This document shows positions 18,988-27,602 of a stretch of DNA of 64,000 bases, piece after piece; position 1 is the first letter of the stretch, and every line of letters starts with the position of its first letter. The notes under the pieces were generated by a model. It was not told where the DNA came from, made no database searches, and worked only from the letters and a program-made list of their open reading frames with translations. The DNA lies in NCBI GenBank assembly GCA_013289765.1, contig JABCZI010000009.1:181009-245008 (forward strand). Reading direction: 5' to 3'. The translations under genes and the position numbers were made by a program. The stretch is from Acidobacteriota bacterium (GTDB lineage: Bacteria; Acidobacteriota; Terriglobia; Terriglobales; Acidobacteriaceae).

Positions 18988-19576
18988 TGCCAACTCGACC
19001 GACGGTACTCCGGAAATTGTGTTGAGCTTCCGCGACCGCTTGAACGTGAGCGTCATTCGCGGCGGAATGCCCTCGGTCGGCCGCAACCTTGGTGCCGCCC
19101 ACGCCGATAGCACCTACGTTCTGTTTCTCGATGCCGATATCGAGATGGCTCATCCTTCTACGGTGCGTCGCGCCGTCGAACTGGCGCAGCGCAAGCATCT
19201 TCATTGCGTGACCACGAACATCCTATGCCGCGACGGTAACTGGATCGACAGGCTGTTCTACGCCAGCAATGACTTGTTTCAGTATCTCTCCTGCCTCCAC
19301 CGTCCCTTCGCGACAGGGATGTTCATGCTCTTCGATCTGGAGAAATTTCGCGGCCTGCACGGATTTCACGAACGGGTTCTCTTTGCCGAGGATTACCTGC
19401 TCAGCCAGCAGGTGGAACGAAAGCGCTTCGGGATCGTCCGCGGAGGAGTCTATACCACCAATCGCCGCTTCCAGAAAATGGGTCACCTGCGCGTCGGCTG
19501 GCTGTTTCTGAAGACTGCAATGAACTACTGGAACGAAAACTATTTTCTGCGAGACCACAAATACTGGCAGACCTAA
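18842..19576 (+). CDS. family 2 glycosyltransferase
   Basis: The GT-A fold is seen in ELTIVIPAKNEAKLIPRLL, VLVADANSTDGTPEIV and VLFLDADIEMAHPST, whose DxD-like DAD binds the metal-nucleotide sugar. The C-terminal part has FAEDYLLSQQVERKRFG, the acceptor-side ED motif, and ends with a hydrophobic LFLKTAMNYWNENYF. Length is 244 residues from the ATG at 18842. It overlaps the upstream phosphoesterase by 146 bases in another frame, so the two are surely co-transcribed. The acceptor is unknown, but a lipid-linked or envelope glycan is plausible given the LpxH-like partner. Confidence 0.88.
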   Translation: MSLTSTNIASELTIVIPAKNEAKLIPRLLTSLTKQDYSKMSSTRVLVADANSTDGTPEIVLSFRDRLNVSVIRGGMPSVGRNLGAAHADSTYVLFLDADIEMAHPSTVRRAVELAQRKHLHCVTTNILCRDGNWIDRLFYASNDLFQYLSCLHRPFATGMFMLFDLEKFRGLHGFHERVLFAEDYLLSQQVERKRFGIVRGGVYTTNRRFQKMGHLRVGWLFLKTAMNYWNENYFLRDHKYWQT

Positions 19577-19628
19577 ACACATAAGGCACTCGCGTGTACG
19601 ACGTCGCTGCGAGGTTTTTCGTGGCCAT

Positions 19629-19666
19629 AAAAACAGGATCCAGCCAACCATCTGGATCCTGTTTTT
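19629..19666. terminator. bidirectional intrinsic terminator
   Basis: AAAAACAGGATCCAG (19629-19643), loop CCAACCAT, CTGGATCCTGTTTTT (19652-19666) form a perfect 15-base stem with A-run and T-run ends. It sits between two convergent genes (stops at 19576 and 19695) and can serve both. Confidence 0.92.
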
Positions 19667-19694
19667 GCATTGTGCGTGCGAAACTGGCAAATGT

Positions 19695-20243
19695 TTAAAA
19701 GCGTATTACTATGCCGGTCGACACCCGCACGTTGTTCTGCGTACCCGAGAAACGGGTCTGTACATAATCCACCTGCAAGCGCCAGGCGACCGGACGAATG
19801 ATCTTGTAATCGATCCCGCCGCCGATTGCGGTTGCGAACGACGTATCGGAGCCCACGCCATTATTGGCGCTGAGATGCGCGCCTCCAATCAGTACCTCGG
19901 CAAAGGGCCGAATCTTTCCCACCGACACTGACACGCGCGGTCCGAATAGAAAAGTTTGCTCGTGCAGGCTGACGTTCGTAGTTGGACAAAAAGTCGCCGC
20001 ACAAGCGATAAGCGGAATGTTTTCAGATCCGTACGTGCCGGTGTACTCGCCCACAATGCCAATAAACGGGAAGATCTTGCCTTCCCCTGATGCCGTCCAC
20101 CCGTTGAAGCTGGAACGGCCTCCCGACAGATCGGTGTTGTAATAAGAATATCCAACGTAAACGTTGCCGCTGGTGGGGATTTGCGCGCTCGCCAGCCCTG
20201 ACAGTAGAGCCAGGACAAACACGATGAGTCCGATTTTTCGCAT
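19695..20243 (-). CDS. outer-membrane beta-barrel protein, OmpA/opacity-like, first of a pair
   Basis: The 182-residue protein has a signal peptide (MRKIGLIVFVLALLSGLASA) and then amphipathic strands such as NVYVGYSYYN, FPFIGIVGEYTGTYG, TFLFGPRVSVSVGKIRPFAEVLIGGAHLS, ending VSTGIVIRF. The C-terminal Phe and alternating pattern are outer-membrane barrel signatures, about eight strands. The ATG at 20243 is preferred over a TTG two codons earlier. A paralogue lies immediately upstream at 20509-21021, with the same GNVYxGxxY opening and RxSTGIVxRF ending. Function unknown. Confidence 0.85.
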   Translation of the reverse strand: MRKIGLIVFVLALLSGLASAQIPTSGNVYVGYSYYNTDLSGGRSSFNGWTASGEGKIFPFIGIVGEYTGTYGSENIPLIACAATFCPTTNVSLHEQTFLFGPRVSVSVGKIRPFAEVLIGGAHLSANNGVGSDTSFATAIGGGIDYKIIRPVAWRLQVDYVQTRFSGTQNNVRVSTGIVIRF

Positions 20244-20508
20244 GATCAATCTACCTCGCTTTCCAGGTTGGCCAAACGTCAGCCAAGACCTTGGATGCCC
20301 GCGGGTGCGACTTTGGGTTCATGGAACTTTCCTGATTGTCCGAATCTGATTGTGCGAATCCGGATGTGCGACTTGCGTCGCGGATTAGTCCATTCGTCGT
20401 AGGGCAAGCATGTGCCAAACGCCGCCCCTCAGCATCTCAACCCAGAGCGGATTGAGAAGTTTCGCATCGAGATCAAACGTAGCTACCTGCTGCTACGACC
20501 GTCCGCCG

Positions 20509-21021
20509 TCAGAATCGCCACACGATTCCGGTCGAACCCCGGAAGTCATTCTGGGTCGCGCTCAGCAAATGGCTGTGGATGTAATCAAACTGCAAGCGCC
20601 AGGAAAAATTCTTGAAAGGAATTTTGCGATCCACCCCGCCGCCAAAGTCTTCTATTACTGGATGAAACGATGCGCCGCTTGATCTTGTCTCCTGAATCCC
20701 TCCCGTGGCATGGGCAAACACGCGCCATTTTCCGTAGGTCCGGGAAACTCGAGGCCCAAGAACAATGTTGTATTGCTGCACACCGGTTCGATAAACTCCG
20801 CTGCCATCCAACACAATCCCCAGATACGCGAAGCGGTGAAACGGGAACATTTCTACCGAGCCATCCCATCCCCGAAACGTTAGGCGGTTCACAACATCAA
20901 CGGAATCGGCATACGCTACGCCGGCATACACGTTTCCACTCGGAAGGAGTTGGGCTTTCGAAGCGGTTGGGAAAAGCATCAAGCTCAGGAATGCCAGAAC
21001 TACGGCAACGGTTTTCGACAC
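20509..21021 (-). CDS. outer-membrane beta-barrel protein, second of a pair
   Basis: The 170-residue protein starts at GTG 21021 (GGAGGA nine bases upstream) with the signal peptide MSKTVAVVLAFLSLMLFPTA. It shares the plan of its neighbour at 19695: PSGNVYAGVAYAD, GWDGSVEMFPF, YNIVLGPRVSRTYGKWRVFAHATGG, WRLQFDYIHSHL and the ending FRGSTGIVWRF. It is clearly a diverged tandem duplicate, and shorter. No terminal specificity or ligand can be inferred. Confidence 0.82.
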   Translation of the reverse strand: MSKTVAVVLAFLSLMLFPTASKAQLLPSGNVYAGVAYADSVDVVNRLTFRGWDGSVEMFPFHRFAYLGIVLDGSGVYRTGVQQYNIVLGPRVSRTYGKWRVFAHATGGIQETRSSGASFHPVIEDFGGGVDRKIPFKNFSWRLQFDYIHSHLLSATQNDFRGSTGIVWRF

Positions 21022-21300
21022 GAAAATGGATCCTCCCTGGCAATTATGCCAGCAGCAAATTCTACCTGAATGGGCGAAGTTCGTTAGATGCAGTGTAATG
21101 GAGAGTCAGGATGCCCCATGCCTGAAATTTGTACGAGTACTGGAGTGGCACTTTCTACTAAAAATTACATTTATTTCATGATTCCGAAACCCATCTCAGA
21201 GCGTCTATCTATTACCATGCAATCTGCTCACGCGAACCGGCAATCATTTTCGCAGCCGCATCAACTGGCTGCCTTCGGAACACAACCCAAGGAGTTGACC

Positions 21301-21666
21301 TTGAAACTGAGTCTGGAAACCCGAAATCGCGGCGATATCTTGATTGTTCACTGCCAGGGCCGTATTGTCTATCGCGACGAGGCCGCATCTCTTTCGCAGG
21401 TAGTGGGCGCAGTTCTTCAAAATGGCGGCAAAGTCGTTATCGATCTCAGCGGAGTTAAGTCCATCGATAGCGCGGGCATCGGCGAATTGGTTTTCCTGCA
21501 CACCCAGGCCCAATCTCAGAAAGCGGAGTTAAAGGTTGCTAGTCCCAGTCCCATCGTGCGCGAGCTCCTTGATCTTACCAATGTGGACTCTCTTCTGGAG
21601 ATTCACCCGAACCTGGACGAGGCTATGGCTGCGTTTCAATTCGCCGAAGCTTGCGCCGATTGCTGA
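21301..21666 (+). CDS. STAS-domain protein, anti-sigma-factor-antagonist type
   Basis: The 121-residue protein is a single STAS domain: LETRNRGDILIVHCQGRIVYRDEA, then VVIDLSGVKSIDSAGIGELV with S57 as the likely phosphorylation site, and EIHPNLDEAMAAF. SpoIIAA/RsbV-type STAS proteins bind anti-sigma kinases when unphosphorylated. TTG at 21301 is chosen because AAGGAG lies six bases before it and the domain starts at once; a longer reading from 21088 adds 71 non-conserved residues. No partner kinase gene is adjacent. Confidence 0.85.
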   Translation: MKLSLETRNRGDILIVHCQGRIVYRDEAASLSQVVGAVLQNGGKVVIDLSGVKSIDSAGIGELVFLHTQAQSQKAELKVASPSPIVRELLDLTNVDSLLEIHPNLDEAMAAFQFAEACADC

Positions 21667-21717
21667 CGCGCTGCGCTTCGAGAATTCGCAGCATTGGGGG
21701 TGAAAGCTTGCCTCCCA

Positions 21718-22635
21718 CTACCTCTCACGCTGAAAGCGATACCGTCCCGCCCGCTCCAGCGATACCGCTTCCGCTACTTTCAAAAAAGCTCGGCCAGCAT
21801 GGGAAAGTCCCGCTTCTTTTCGATAGATCAAGCGCAGTTTCCGCTGAACTCGCAGCTCGCGCACCGGAATTCTTACCAGTTCTCCCCTGCCCAGTTCTGA
21901 CTCCACGCTTATTTCCGGCATAAATGCCACGCCATTACCCATGGCAACAAACTGTTTGATCGCTTGTAGTGTCGGCAGTTCCAGCCCCATGTGGAGGGGC
22001 GTCTTGTACTTCTCAAAAGTCTGCAGAACTTTTTCGCGATAGGGAGACGAAACAATGTGCGCCACAAACGACTCCGCCCCCAGTTGCCGGATGCTCACCT
22101 CGCTCGCCGTCGCCAACGGATGCTTCGGAGGCACCACCAGCACAAGTTCATCCAGATAGGTCACCACCGAATGCAGTCGCGGTTCTTCCGGCTTATAGGA
22201 GAGCACGCCCAATTCTGCGCTATGTTGCAATACGTCATCCGGAATGCGGCTTCCCAAGGCCCGCTGCACCGTAATCTTGATCATGGGATGCAATCGCCGG
22301 AACTCCGACAGAACCGGTAACAAATACAGTGCGGTGAATTCGTTCGCTGCGATTAACAACTTCCCCTTTTGTAGTTCGCGTAATTCCACCAGAGAGTCAT
22401 GGGCGTCCTTGCGCAGGTTCAGCAACCGTTCGGCATACTCGTAAAGCACCTGGCCCGCGTCAGTAAGCACTCCCTCGCGGGAAGAGCGATCGAACAGGGC
22501 CTCGCCCAGTTCATCTTCCAGCTTGCGAATGGTCTGGCTTACCGCGGACTGGGTGCGGTAAAGTTTTTCGGCTGCCCTTGAAAAGCGGTGCTCTCGAGCC
22601 ACTGCCAGGAAGACTTCTAATTGCGATAGCTCCAT
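21718..22635 (-). CDS. LysR-family transcriptional regulator
   Basis: The N-terminal winged helix reads MELSQLEVFLAVAREHRFSR with AAEKLYRTQSAVSQTIRKLE, a textbook LysR recognition helix. The remaining 220 residues form the two-lobed effector-binding domain (GKLLIAANEFTALYLLPVL onward). Length is 305 residues, typical. The gene diverges from leuA with 159 bases between starts, and an inverted repeat lies in that gap, so regulation of leuA and of itself is the natural guess. The effector is unknown; leucine-pathway intermediates are used by related regulators such as LeuO-like or IlvY-like proteins. Confidence 0.92.
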   Translation of the reverse strand: MELSQLEVFLAVAREHRFSRAAEKLYRTQSAVSQTIRKLEDELGEALFDRSSREGVLTDAGQVLYEYAERLLNLRKDAHDSLVELRELQKGKLLIAANEFTALYLLPVLSEFRRLHPMIKITVQRALGSRIPDDVLQHSAELGVLSYKPEEPRLHSVVTYLDELVLVVPPKHPLATASEVSIRQLGAESFVAHIVSSPYREKVLQTFEKYKTPLHMGLELPTLQAIKQFVAMGNGVAFMPEISVESELGRGELVRIPVRELRVQRKLRLIYRKEAGLSHAGRAFLKVAEAVSLERAGRYRFQRER

Positions 22636-22662
22636 GTTCCTTCCTTATGTAACTTCACAAGC

Positions 22663-22697
22663 CATTAGCAAATCTTATCATAGAAGAAATGCTAATG
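22663..22697. promoter_or_regulatory. candidate LysR-regulator operator between the regulator and leuA
   Basis: CATTAGCA (22663-22670) and TGCTAATG (22690-22697) form a perfect 8-base inverted repeat with 19 bases between. It lies in the A+T-rich gap between the divergent genes, 28 bases from the regulator start and 98 bases from leuA. The location and symmetry suit a LysR dimer-of-dimers site. Confidence 0.6.
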
Positions 22698-22794
22698 ATT
22701 GATGAAGAATTATAAGTTTTGCTTCAATTCTACAACCTCGTACCATGAAGCATACCCATTAGGTTCGTTAGGACTGGGTGGTCGAAGGAAGGTT

Positions 22795-24132
22795 ATGGTT
22801 ACGGAACAGGTTCGCATCACCGTTTTCGATACAACGTTGCGCGATGGAGAACAGTCGCCCGGTTGTAGCATGAATCATCAGGAAAAGTTGCGCCTGGCGC
22901 ACCAACTCGACCGCCTCGGCGCCGACGTGATCGAAGCCGGATTCCCCATTGCCTCCGATGGCGATTTCGAAGCCGTCAACGCAATCGCCGCGGTCATCCG
23001 CCGCCCCATCATTGCCGGACTCGCCCGCGCTTGCCGCCCAGACATTGAACGGGCTTGGGAAGCCTTGAAAGACGCCGCCCATCCCCGCATTCACGTGTTC
23101 CTTGCTACCTCCGACATTCACTTGAAGTACAAGCTGCGCATGAGCCGAGAGGAGTGCCTGGCGCAGGCCCGTGAGTCGGTCGCTTTCGCCAAATCGCTTT
23201 GTGATGACGTCGAATTTTCACCGGAAGACGCCACCCGAACCGATCCTGAATTTTTATGCCAGGTGCTGGACGCGGTTGTCGAAGCCGGGGCCACCACGCT
23301 GAATATTCCCGACACTGTCGGCTACACCGTACCGAACGAGTTCGGAGACCTGATCGCAACCATCCGCCGCCGCGTCAAGGGAATTGAGAACGTTACCATC
23401 TCCGCTCATTGTCACAACGATCTCGGCATGGCCGTCGCAAATACCATGGCTGCGATCGCCGCCGGCGCGCGCCAGGTCGAGTGCACCATCAACGGCATCG
23501 GCGAGCGTGCCGGAAACGCTTCACTCGAAGAGATCGTCATGGCGATGCGCGTTCGCCACGATCGCTATCCTTATGAGACCGGTATTGTCGGAGAACATCT
23601 GTTTCCCGCCAGTCAGATGCTGAGCGAAATTACTGGCGTGCCCGTCCAGCCCAACAAAGCGATTACCGGACGCAACGCCTTTGCGCACGAAGCTGGCATC
23701 CACCAGGATGGCGTGCTCAAAAATCCCCTTACCTACGAGATCATGACGCCGCAGTCCGTTGGCGTGCCCGACTCAAAGCTCGTGCTGGGCAAGCACTCTG
23801 GCCGTCACGCGCTGGCCATTCGTTGCGAACAGCTCGGATATCAGTTCGATCGCCGCGCGCTCGATGACATTTATCGCCGCTTTGTTCGCCTCGCCGACAA
23901 GATCAAACACGTCGAGGATCATCACCTCTTGGAATTGATCCGCGACACTCACAAGCCCGCGGGCTCCGCGACTCCGCTGTTTGAGCCGCTCTCGAACGCG
24001 GCCGCTGCCAGCACTTCAAGCTACGAATCGTCCAAGCCTTTTCCCCTGGCTGCGGAATCTAGCGCGATCTCCCTGCCGGTACCCGTCTCCGCTGAGCATC
24101 ACGATCAGGAAGACTACCTCTGGGGCGTCTAG
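22795..24132 (+). CDS. leuA: 2-isopropylmalate synthase lacking the regulatory domain
   Basis: LeuA condenses acetyl-CoA with 2-oxoisovalerate in the first committed step of leucine synthesis. The 445-residue protein shows [14 protein letters not shown], the metal-binding [22 protein letters not shown], and the GKHSGRHA linker. After HLLELIR near residue 385 the usual LeuA allosteric domain of about 120 residues is missing; instead there is a 55-residue Ser/Ala/Pro-rich tail ending EDYLWGV. It may therefore be insensitive to leucine. The ATG at 22795 has GAAGGAAGG just before it, which is preferred to 22699. leuB lies 172 bases downstream. A homocitrate- or citramalate-type synthase is the alternative, but the leuB neighbour favours LeuA. 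Confidence 0.88.
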   Translation: MVTEQVRITVFDTTLRDGEQSPGCSMNHQEKLRLAHQLDRLGADVIEAGFPIASDGDFEAVNAIAAVIRRPIIAGLARACRPDIERAWEALKDAAHPRIHVFLATSDIHLKYKLRMSREECLAQARESVAFAKSLCDDVEFSPEDATRTDPEFLCQVLDAVVEAGATTLNIPDTVGYTVPNEFGDLIATIRRRVKGIENVTISAHCHNDLGMAVANTMAAIAAGARQVECTINGIGERAGNASLEEIVMAMRVRHDRYPYETGIVGEHLFPASQMLSEITGVPVQPNKAITGRNAFAHEAGIHQDGVLKNPLTYEIMTPQSVGVPDSKLVLGKHSGRHALAIRCEQLGYQFDRRALDDIYRRFVRLADKIKHVEDHHLLELIRDTHKPAGSATPLFEPLSNAAAASTSSYESSKPFPLAAESSAISLPVPVSAEHHDQEDYLWGV

Positions 24133-24170
24133 CGTCTGGACGACTCATGTGGGAACGGAGTGACTCGTGT

Positions 24171-24264
24171 GGGGACAGCCGCCCTCGGCTGTCCATCCGG
24201 GCCAAGCCCGGAAGTTTTGTTCCAGATGCGGAAGTTTTGTTTCAGATCGTTTTGTTTCAGATCA
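24171..24264. repeat. GGACAGCC-type palindrome plus three imperfect tandem units
   Basis: GGGGACAGCCGCC-CTCGGCTGTCC (24171-24194) is followed by three tandem units, GGAAGTTTTGTTCCAGATGC (24210-24229), GGAAGTTTTGTTTCAGATC (24230-24248) and GTTTTGTTTCAGATCA (24249-24264). They fill the leuA-leuB gap. ACTCATGTGGGAAC and ACTCGTGTGGGGAC just upstream form another near-duplicate. Confidence 0.75.
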
Positions 24265-24304
24265 TCGTGCAGCGCGAAAGCCCTTCCGTTAAACTAACTT
24301 CCTC

Positions 24305-25408
24305 ATGCTCCTGAAAATTACTATTCTCCCCGGTGACGGCATCGGCCCCGAAGTCACTGAGCAAGCCGTCCTCGTCCTGCAATCCGTCGCCGAAGTATTC
24401 GGCCATCAGCTTCGACTACAGCACAAAAATATCGGCGGTGCGGCGCTCGCTGCCGTCAATGATCCACTGCCTCCTGATACGCTGCAAGCTTGTCTGTCTT
24501 CTTCGGCAGCACTCCTCGGCGCTGTGGGAAGTCCCGCATACGATCACTATCCGAATCATCTGCGTCCGGAAGCCGGGCTCTTGCGCTTGCGGCGCGAACT
24601 CGGGGCCTACGCAAACCTGCGTCCAGCCATTTGTTTTCCGGCGCTTGAAGATTGTTCTCCGCTGCGCGCCGATCTGATTCGAGGCACCGACATAATGTTC
24701 GTGCGCGAGTTACTGGGCGGACTTTACTTCGGAGAGCCCCGCTCAATCGAGGGCCCGCCCGGTTCCCGCGTAGCCACCAACACCATGACATACGGCGAGC
24801 AGGCGATCGAACGCATTGCTCGTGTCGCCTTCGATCTCGCAACCAAGCGCAAGCAAAGAGTCCTCTCCGTCGACAAAGCTAATGTTCTCGAGTGTTCCCG
24901 CCTGTGGCGCGAAGTAGTCACGCGCTGTGCGAAAGATTATCCCAGCGTCCACCTCTCTCACATGTACGTGGACTCCGCTGCGATGTCGCTTGTGCAACGC
25001 CCCAAAGATTTCGATGTGGTGCTCACCGAAAATATGTTTGGCGATATTCTCTCGGACCAGGCGGGTGGAGTCGTAGGCTCGCTAGGATTGCTGGCCTCCG
25101 CCAGCATCGGCGGCCCAGTCGGTGTCTACGAGCCCGTCCATGGCTCTGCCCCCGACATCGCCGGAAAGGGAATTGCAAATCCCCTTGGCGCAATTCTGTC
25201 CGTCGCATTGCTCCTGCGTCACTCGTTTCAGTTGGAGGGCGAAGCGGCCTGCATCGAGAATGCTGTAGCAGAAGTTTTAAATACTGGTGCCAGGACCGTG
25301 GACCTGCTTCGAAACAACCAGAAAGCTACTACCACTTCTGAGATGGGATGCAGGGTGGTTGATTTGGTGAACGAATCGGCTTCAACCGCCAAACAGAATT
25401 CGGCCTAA
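24305..25408 (+). CDS. leuB: 3-isopropylmalate dehydrogenase
   Basis: LeuB oxidises and decarboxylates 3-isopropylmalate with NAD+ in leucine synthesis. The 367-residue protein has the family motifs ILPGDGIGPEVTEQAV, LLRLRRELGAYANLRP, VRELLGGLYFGEPR, SVDKANVLECSRLWREVV (catalytic Lys), DVVLTENMFGDILSDQAGG and YEPVHGSAPDIAGKGIANP. Length and start are standard. Its TAA overlaps the stop of the convergent glycosyltransferase by 4 bases. leuA precedes it; leuC and leuD are not in this window. Confidence 0.97.
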   Translation: MLLKITILPGDGIGPEVTEQAVLVLQSVAEVFGHQLRLQHKNIGGAALAAVNDPLPPDTLQACLSSSAALLGAVGSPAYDHYPNHLRPEAGLLRLRRELGAYANLRPAICFPALEDCSPLRADLIRGTDIMFVRELLGGLYFGEPRSIEGPPGSRVATNTMTYGEQAIERIARVAFDLATKRKQRVLSVDKANVLECSRLWREVVTRCAKDYPSVHLSHMYVDSAAMSLVQRPKDFDVVLTENMFGDILSDQAGGVVGSLGLLASASIGGPVGVYEPVHGSAPDIAGKGIANPLGAILSVALLLRHSFQLEGEAACIENAVAEVLNTGARTVDLLRNNQKATTTSEMGCRVVDLVNESASTAKQNSA

Positions 25409-26199
25409 ACTCGTGGCGCGGGCCGCTCAGGGAGAGTCTTCGCTAGAGCCTCCACCGGCCGTGCGGCCTTTGCGGAGGCGCCATCGTACTTCCCAGTCAG
25501 ATCATTCCAACGGATGCGTACCATTTCCTGAAACATGCGCGCCCCATCGATCAAGGGGTTAATTCTTGTTCCGCCCACATGTCCCCACCGTACCGCAACT
25601 TCTTGCATTCGGAAGCCGAACTTCCGAGCCAGAAAAAGGATTTCCGGGTCAAAGCCCCAGCGCTCAATGAGCTGCAGTGGAAGAATCGTCTGCGCCGCCC
25701 TCCGGGTGAAGGCCTTGAAGCCGCATTGCGTATCCTTGAATCGCAGTCCCAGGATAATCCGGTTCAAAATGTTGAACACTCTCCCAAACAGTTGCCGGTG
25801 CAGCGACTGCCGGTGGATCTGCAGCTCAGGACGCAGCCACCGTGAACCGATTGCAATGTCCGCACCCGCATTTATCGCCTCCAGCAATTTCGGCATCTCT
25901 TCGATTGGCGAAGAAAGATCCGCGTCGCTGAACACAATAATCTCGCCTCGCGCTGCCAGCATTCCGTTGCGCACCGCATACCCTTTGCCCCGGTTGCCAG
26001 GATTCTCCACCAATCGCAGCCGAGGATCCTTGGCCGCAAATTCCCGCACAATATCGGCTGTGTTGTCGCGCGACCCGTCGTTCACCACGATGACTTCGGC
26101 ATCCCATCCCTGCTGATGCACGTATGCCAGCACTTTCTCCAGCGTGGGAGCCAGGCGTTCCCCCTCGTTGTAGGCCGGAATGACGACGCTATAAGTCAT
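25405..26199 (-). CDS. ALG5-like polyprenyl-phosphate glycosyltransferase (GT2)
   Basis: The 264-residue protein is close in plan to dolichyl/polyprenyl-phosphate beta-glucosyltransferase: YSVVIPAYNEGERLAPTLE, VIVVNDGSRDNTADIV, the nucleotide-sugar DAD motif in IVFSDADLSSPIEEMPKLL, GSRW and FKDTQCGFKAFTRRAA, EILFLARKFGF. Such enzymes load a sugar onto a lipid carrier at the inner membrane face. ATG at 26199 is chosen because the conserved sequence starts there; GGGGAG is ten bases upstream. The C-terminal 25 residues are Ala/Pro-rich. It converges with leuB and overlaps its stop codon. Confidence 0.92.
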   Translation of the reverse strand: MTYSVVIPAYNEGERLAPTLEKVLAYVHQQGWDAEVIVVNDGSRDNTADIVREFAAKDPRLRLVENPGNRGKGYAVRNGMLAARGEIIVFSDADLSSPIEEMPKLLEAINAGADIAIGSRWLRPELQIHRQSLHRQLFGRVFNILNRIILGLRFKDTQCGFKAFTRRAAQTILPLQLIERWGFDPEILFLARKFGFRMQEVAVRWGHVGGTRINPLIDGARMFQEMVRIRWNDLTGKYDGASAKAARPVEALAKTLPERPAPRV

Positions 26200-26365
26200 T
26201 TTTCGATCGATCTCCCCGCGCAAACCCCTGCCGCAGTAGAAGGAAGGCTTAAGATGTCCCCAGCCTCAAAGCTGTTGCCTGAAAAGTATCCTTGCGATTG
26301 TACGTCGTAACTCAGACATCAAGGCTGAAATCCGACGAACGGACCGCGAAACCGGAAACTGTCCC

Positions 26366-27433
26366 CTAAGCCACGCTGCGTTGTTCCACCAGCATGCTGA
26401 AGAATTCGTTGACCAGTTCTGCATCCCATAAGCCCTGGCGGGCTTCCTCGCGCATGGTTTCCGCAGCCCGGTCATGCGATAACGCAGGCTTATAGGGCCG
26501 CGCCGTTCGCAGCGCGTCATACACATCCACCACCTGCAATACTCTTGGCAGCAACGGGATTTCATCCGCCCGCATCCCGTCAGGGTATCCCGATCCATCC
26601 GCGTGCTCATGATGGTGCCGGATGATGGGCAACACCAGCCGCAGGGATTTCAACGGCTTGCAGATATTCTCTCCCGTCACCGGATGCAGCTTCATGACCT
26701 CCCACTCCTGAAAAGTAAGATCGCTGCCTTTTTTCAGAATCGCATCCGGTACAGCAATCTTGCCCAGGTCGTGCAAGAACCCGCCACGCCGCAGCGCAAG
26801 GATGGAATCCTCATCCAGCCCCAGATGCCGCCCTAAATCCGCCGCTCGCAATGCCAGCCGCTCGCAATGTCCCTCGGTGTAAGGGTCTCGGCTCTCCACG
26901 CTCAATCCCAGAGTGCATAGAACGGAGTCTGCAGTCTCCAGTTCGTCGGTAAATTCCTTTACTCGAAGAAGCGACTTCACCCGCGCCGTCAGTTCTTCCG
27001 CCAGCACGGGCTTGTTCAGGAAGTCATCTGCTCCTGCTTCAATCCCGCGCAGTTTGTCGGCGCTGTCGGTCAATCCAGTAATTAATACGAAGGGGATGAG
27101 CCGGGTGGCGGGATCGCTCTTAAGCTCGCGACAGAATTCATACCCTGACTTTCCCGGCATTCGCACATCTGACAGGATCAAGTCCGGCGCCTGTCGCCGC
27201 ACTTCAGCCTGGGCCTGCTCGGCATCGGCGGCTGTCACCACATCGTAGCCGCGCATCGTAAGCAACTGGCTCATCAACCCTGCAATACTCGGCTGGTCGT
27301 CCACCACCAAAATCCGCGCAGGACGCCGCGCCGGCCATAAACTGACCATATTTAGTTCAGAACCCGTTTCTGGCTGGGGAGTTGCCCGTCCCTCAAGGCT
27401 TACAACCGGACGGGAATCGGAAGACAATTTCAT
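26366..27433 (-). CDS. response regulator with HD-GYP output domain
   Basis: The 355-residue protein joins a receiver domain (ILVVDDQPSIAGL, phospho-acceptor in LILSDVRMPGKSGYEFC, conserved Lys near FLNKPV) to an HD-GYP domain (FLHDLGKIAVPDAIL, HHHEHADGSGYP). HD-GYP domains hydrolyse cyclic di-GMP, so this is likely a signal-controlled phosphodiesterase. The ATG at 27433 (MKLSSDSRPVV) is the probable start; an in-frame start at 27520 adds 29 unlikely residues. No histidine kinase is adjacent, so it is an orphan regulator in this window. Confidence 0.92.
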   Translation of the reverse strand: MKLSSDSRPVVSLEGRATPQPETGSELNMVSLWPARRPARILVVDDQPSIAGLMSQLLTMRGYDVVTAADAEQAQAEVRRQAPDLILSDVRMPGKSGYEFCRELKSDPATRLIPFVLITGLTDSADKLRGIEAGADDFLNKPVLAEELTARVKSLLRVKEFTDELETADSVLCTLGLSVESRDPYTEGHCERLALRAADLGRHLGLDEDSILALRRGGFLHDLGKIAVPDAILKKGSDLTFQEWEVMKLHPVTGENICKPLKSLRLVLPIIRHHHEHADGSGYPDGMRADEIPLLPRVLQVVDVYDALRTARPYKPALSHDRAAETMREEARQGLWDAELVNEFFSMLVEQRSVA

Positions 27434-27602
27434 CAGACAATTACTTCTGCTGATTTTACCGCAATCTTGTACCGGCTGAAACCAGGAATGCTGCAGATTG
27501 GGAGACGGCGGCTTTCCCACTTCGGAACCCTTTTTAAATAGGAACTACCATTTGTGACTTCCAACCTTGTTCTTCTGCCTCGGGACTGCTTAACCTCAAG
27601 TT

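Noticed and set aside
21088..21300. N-terminal extension of the STAS protein
   Set aside because: A strong AAGGAG site lies in front of TTG 21301 where the domain begins; the extra 71 residues look non-coding.
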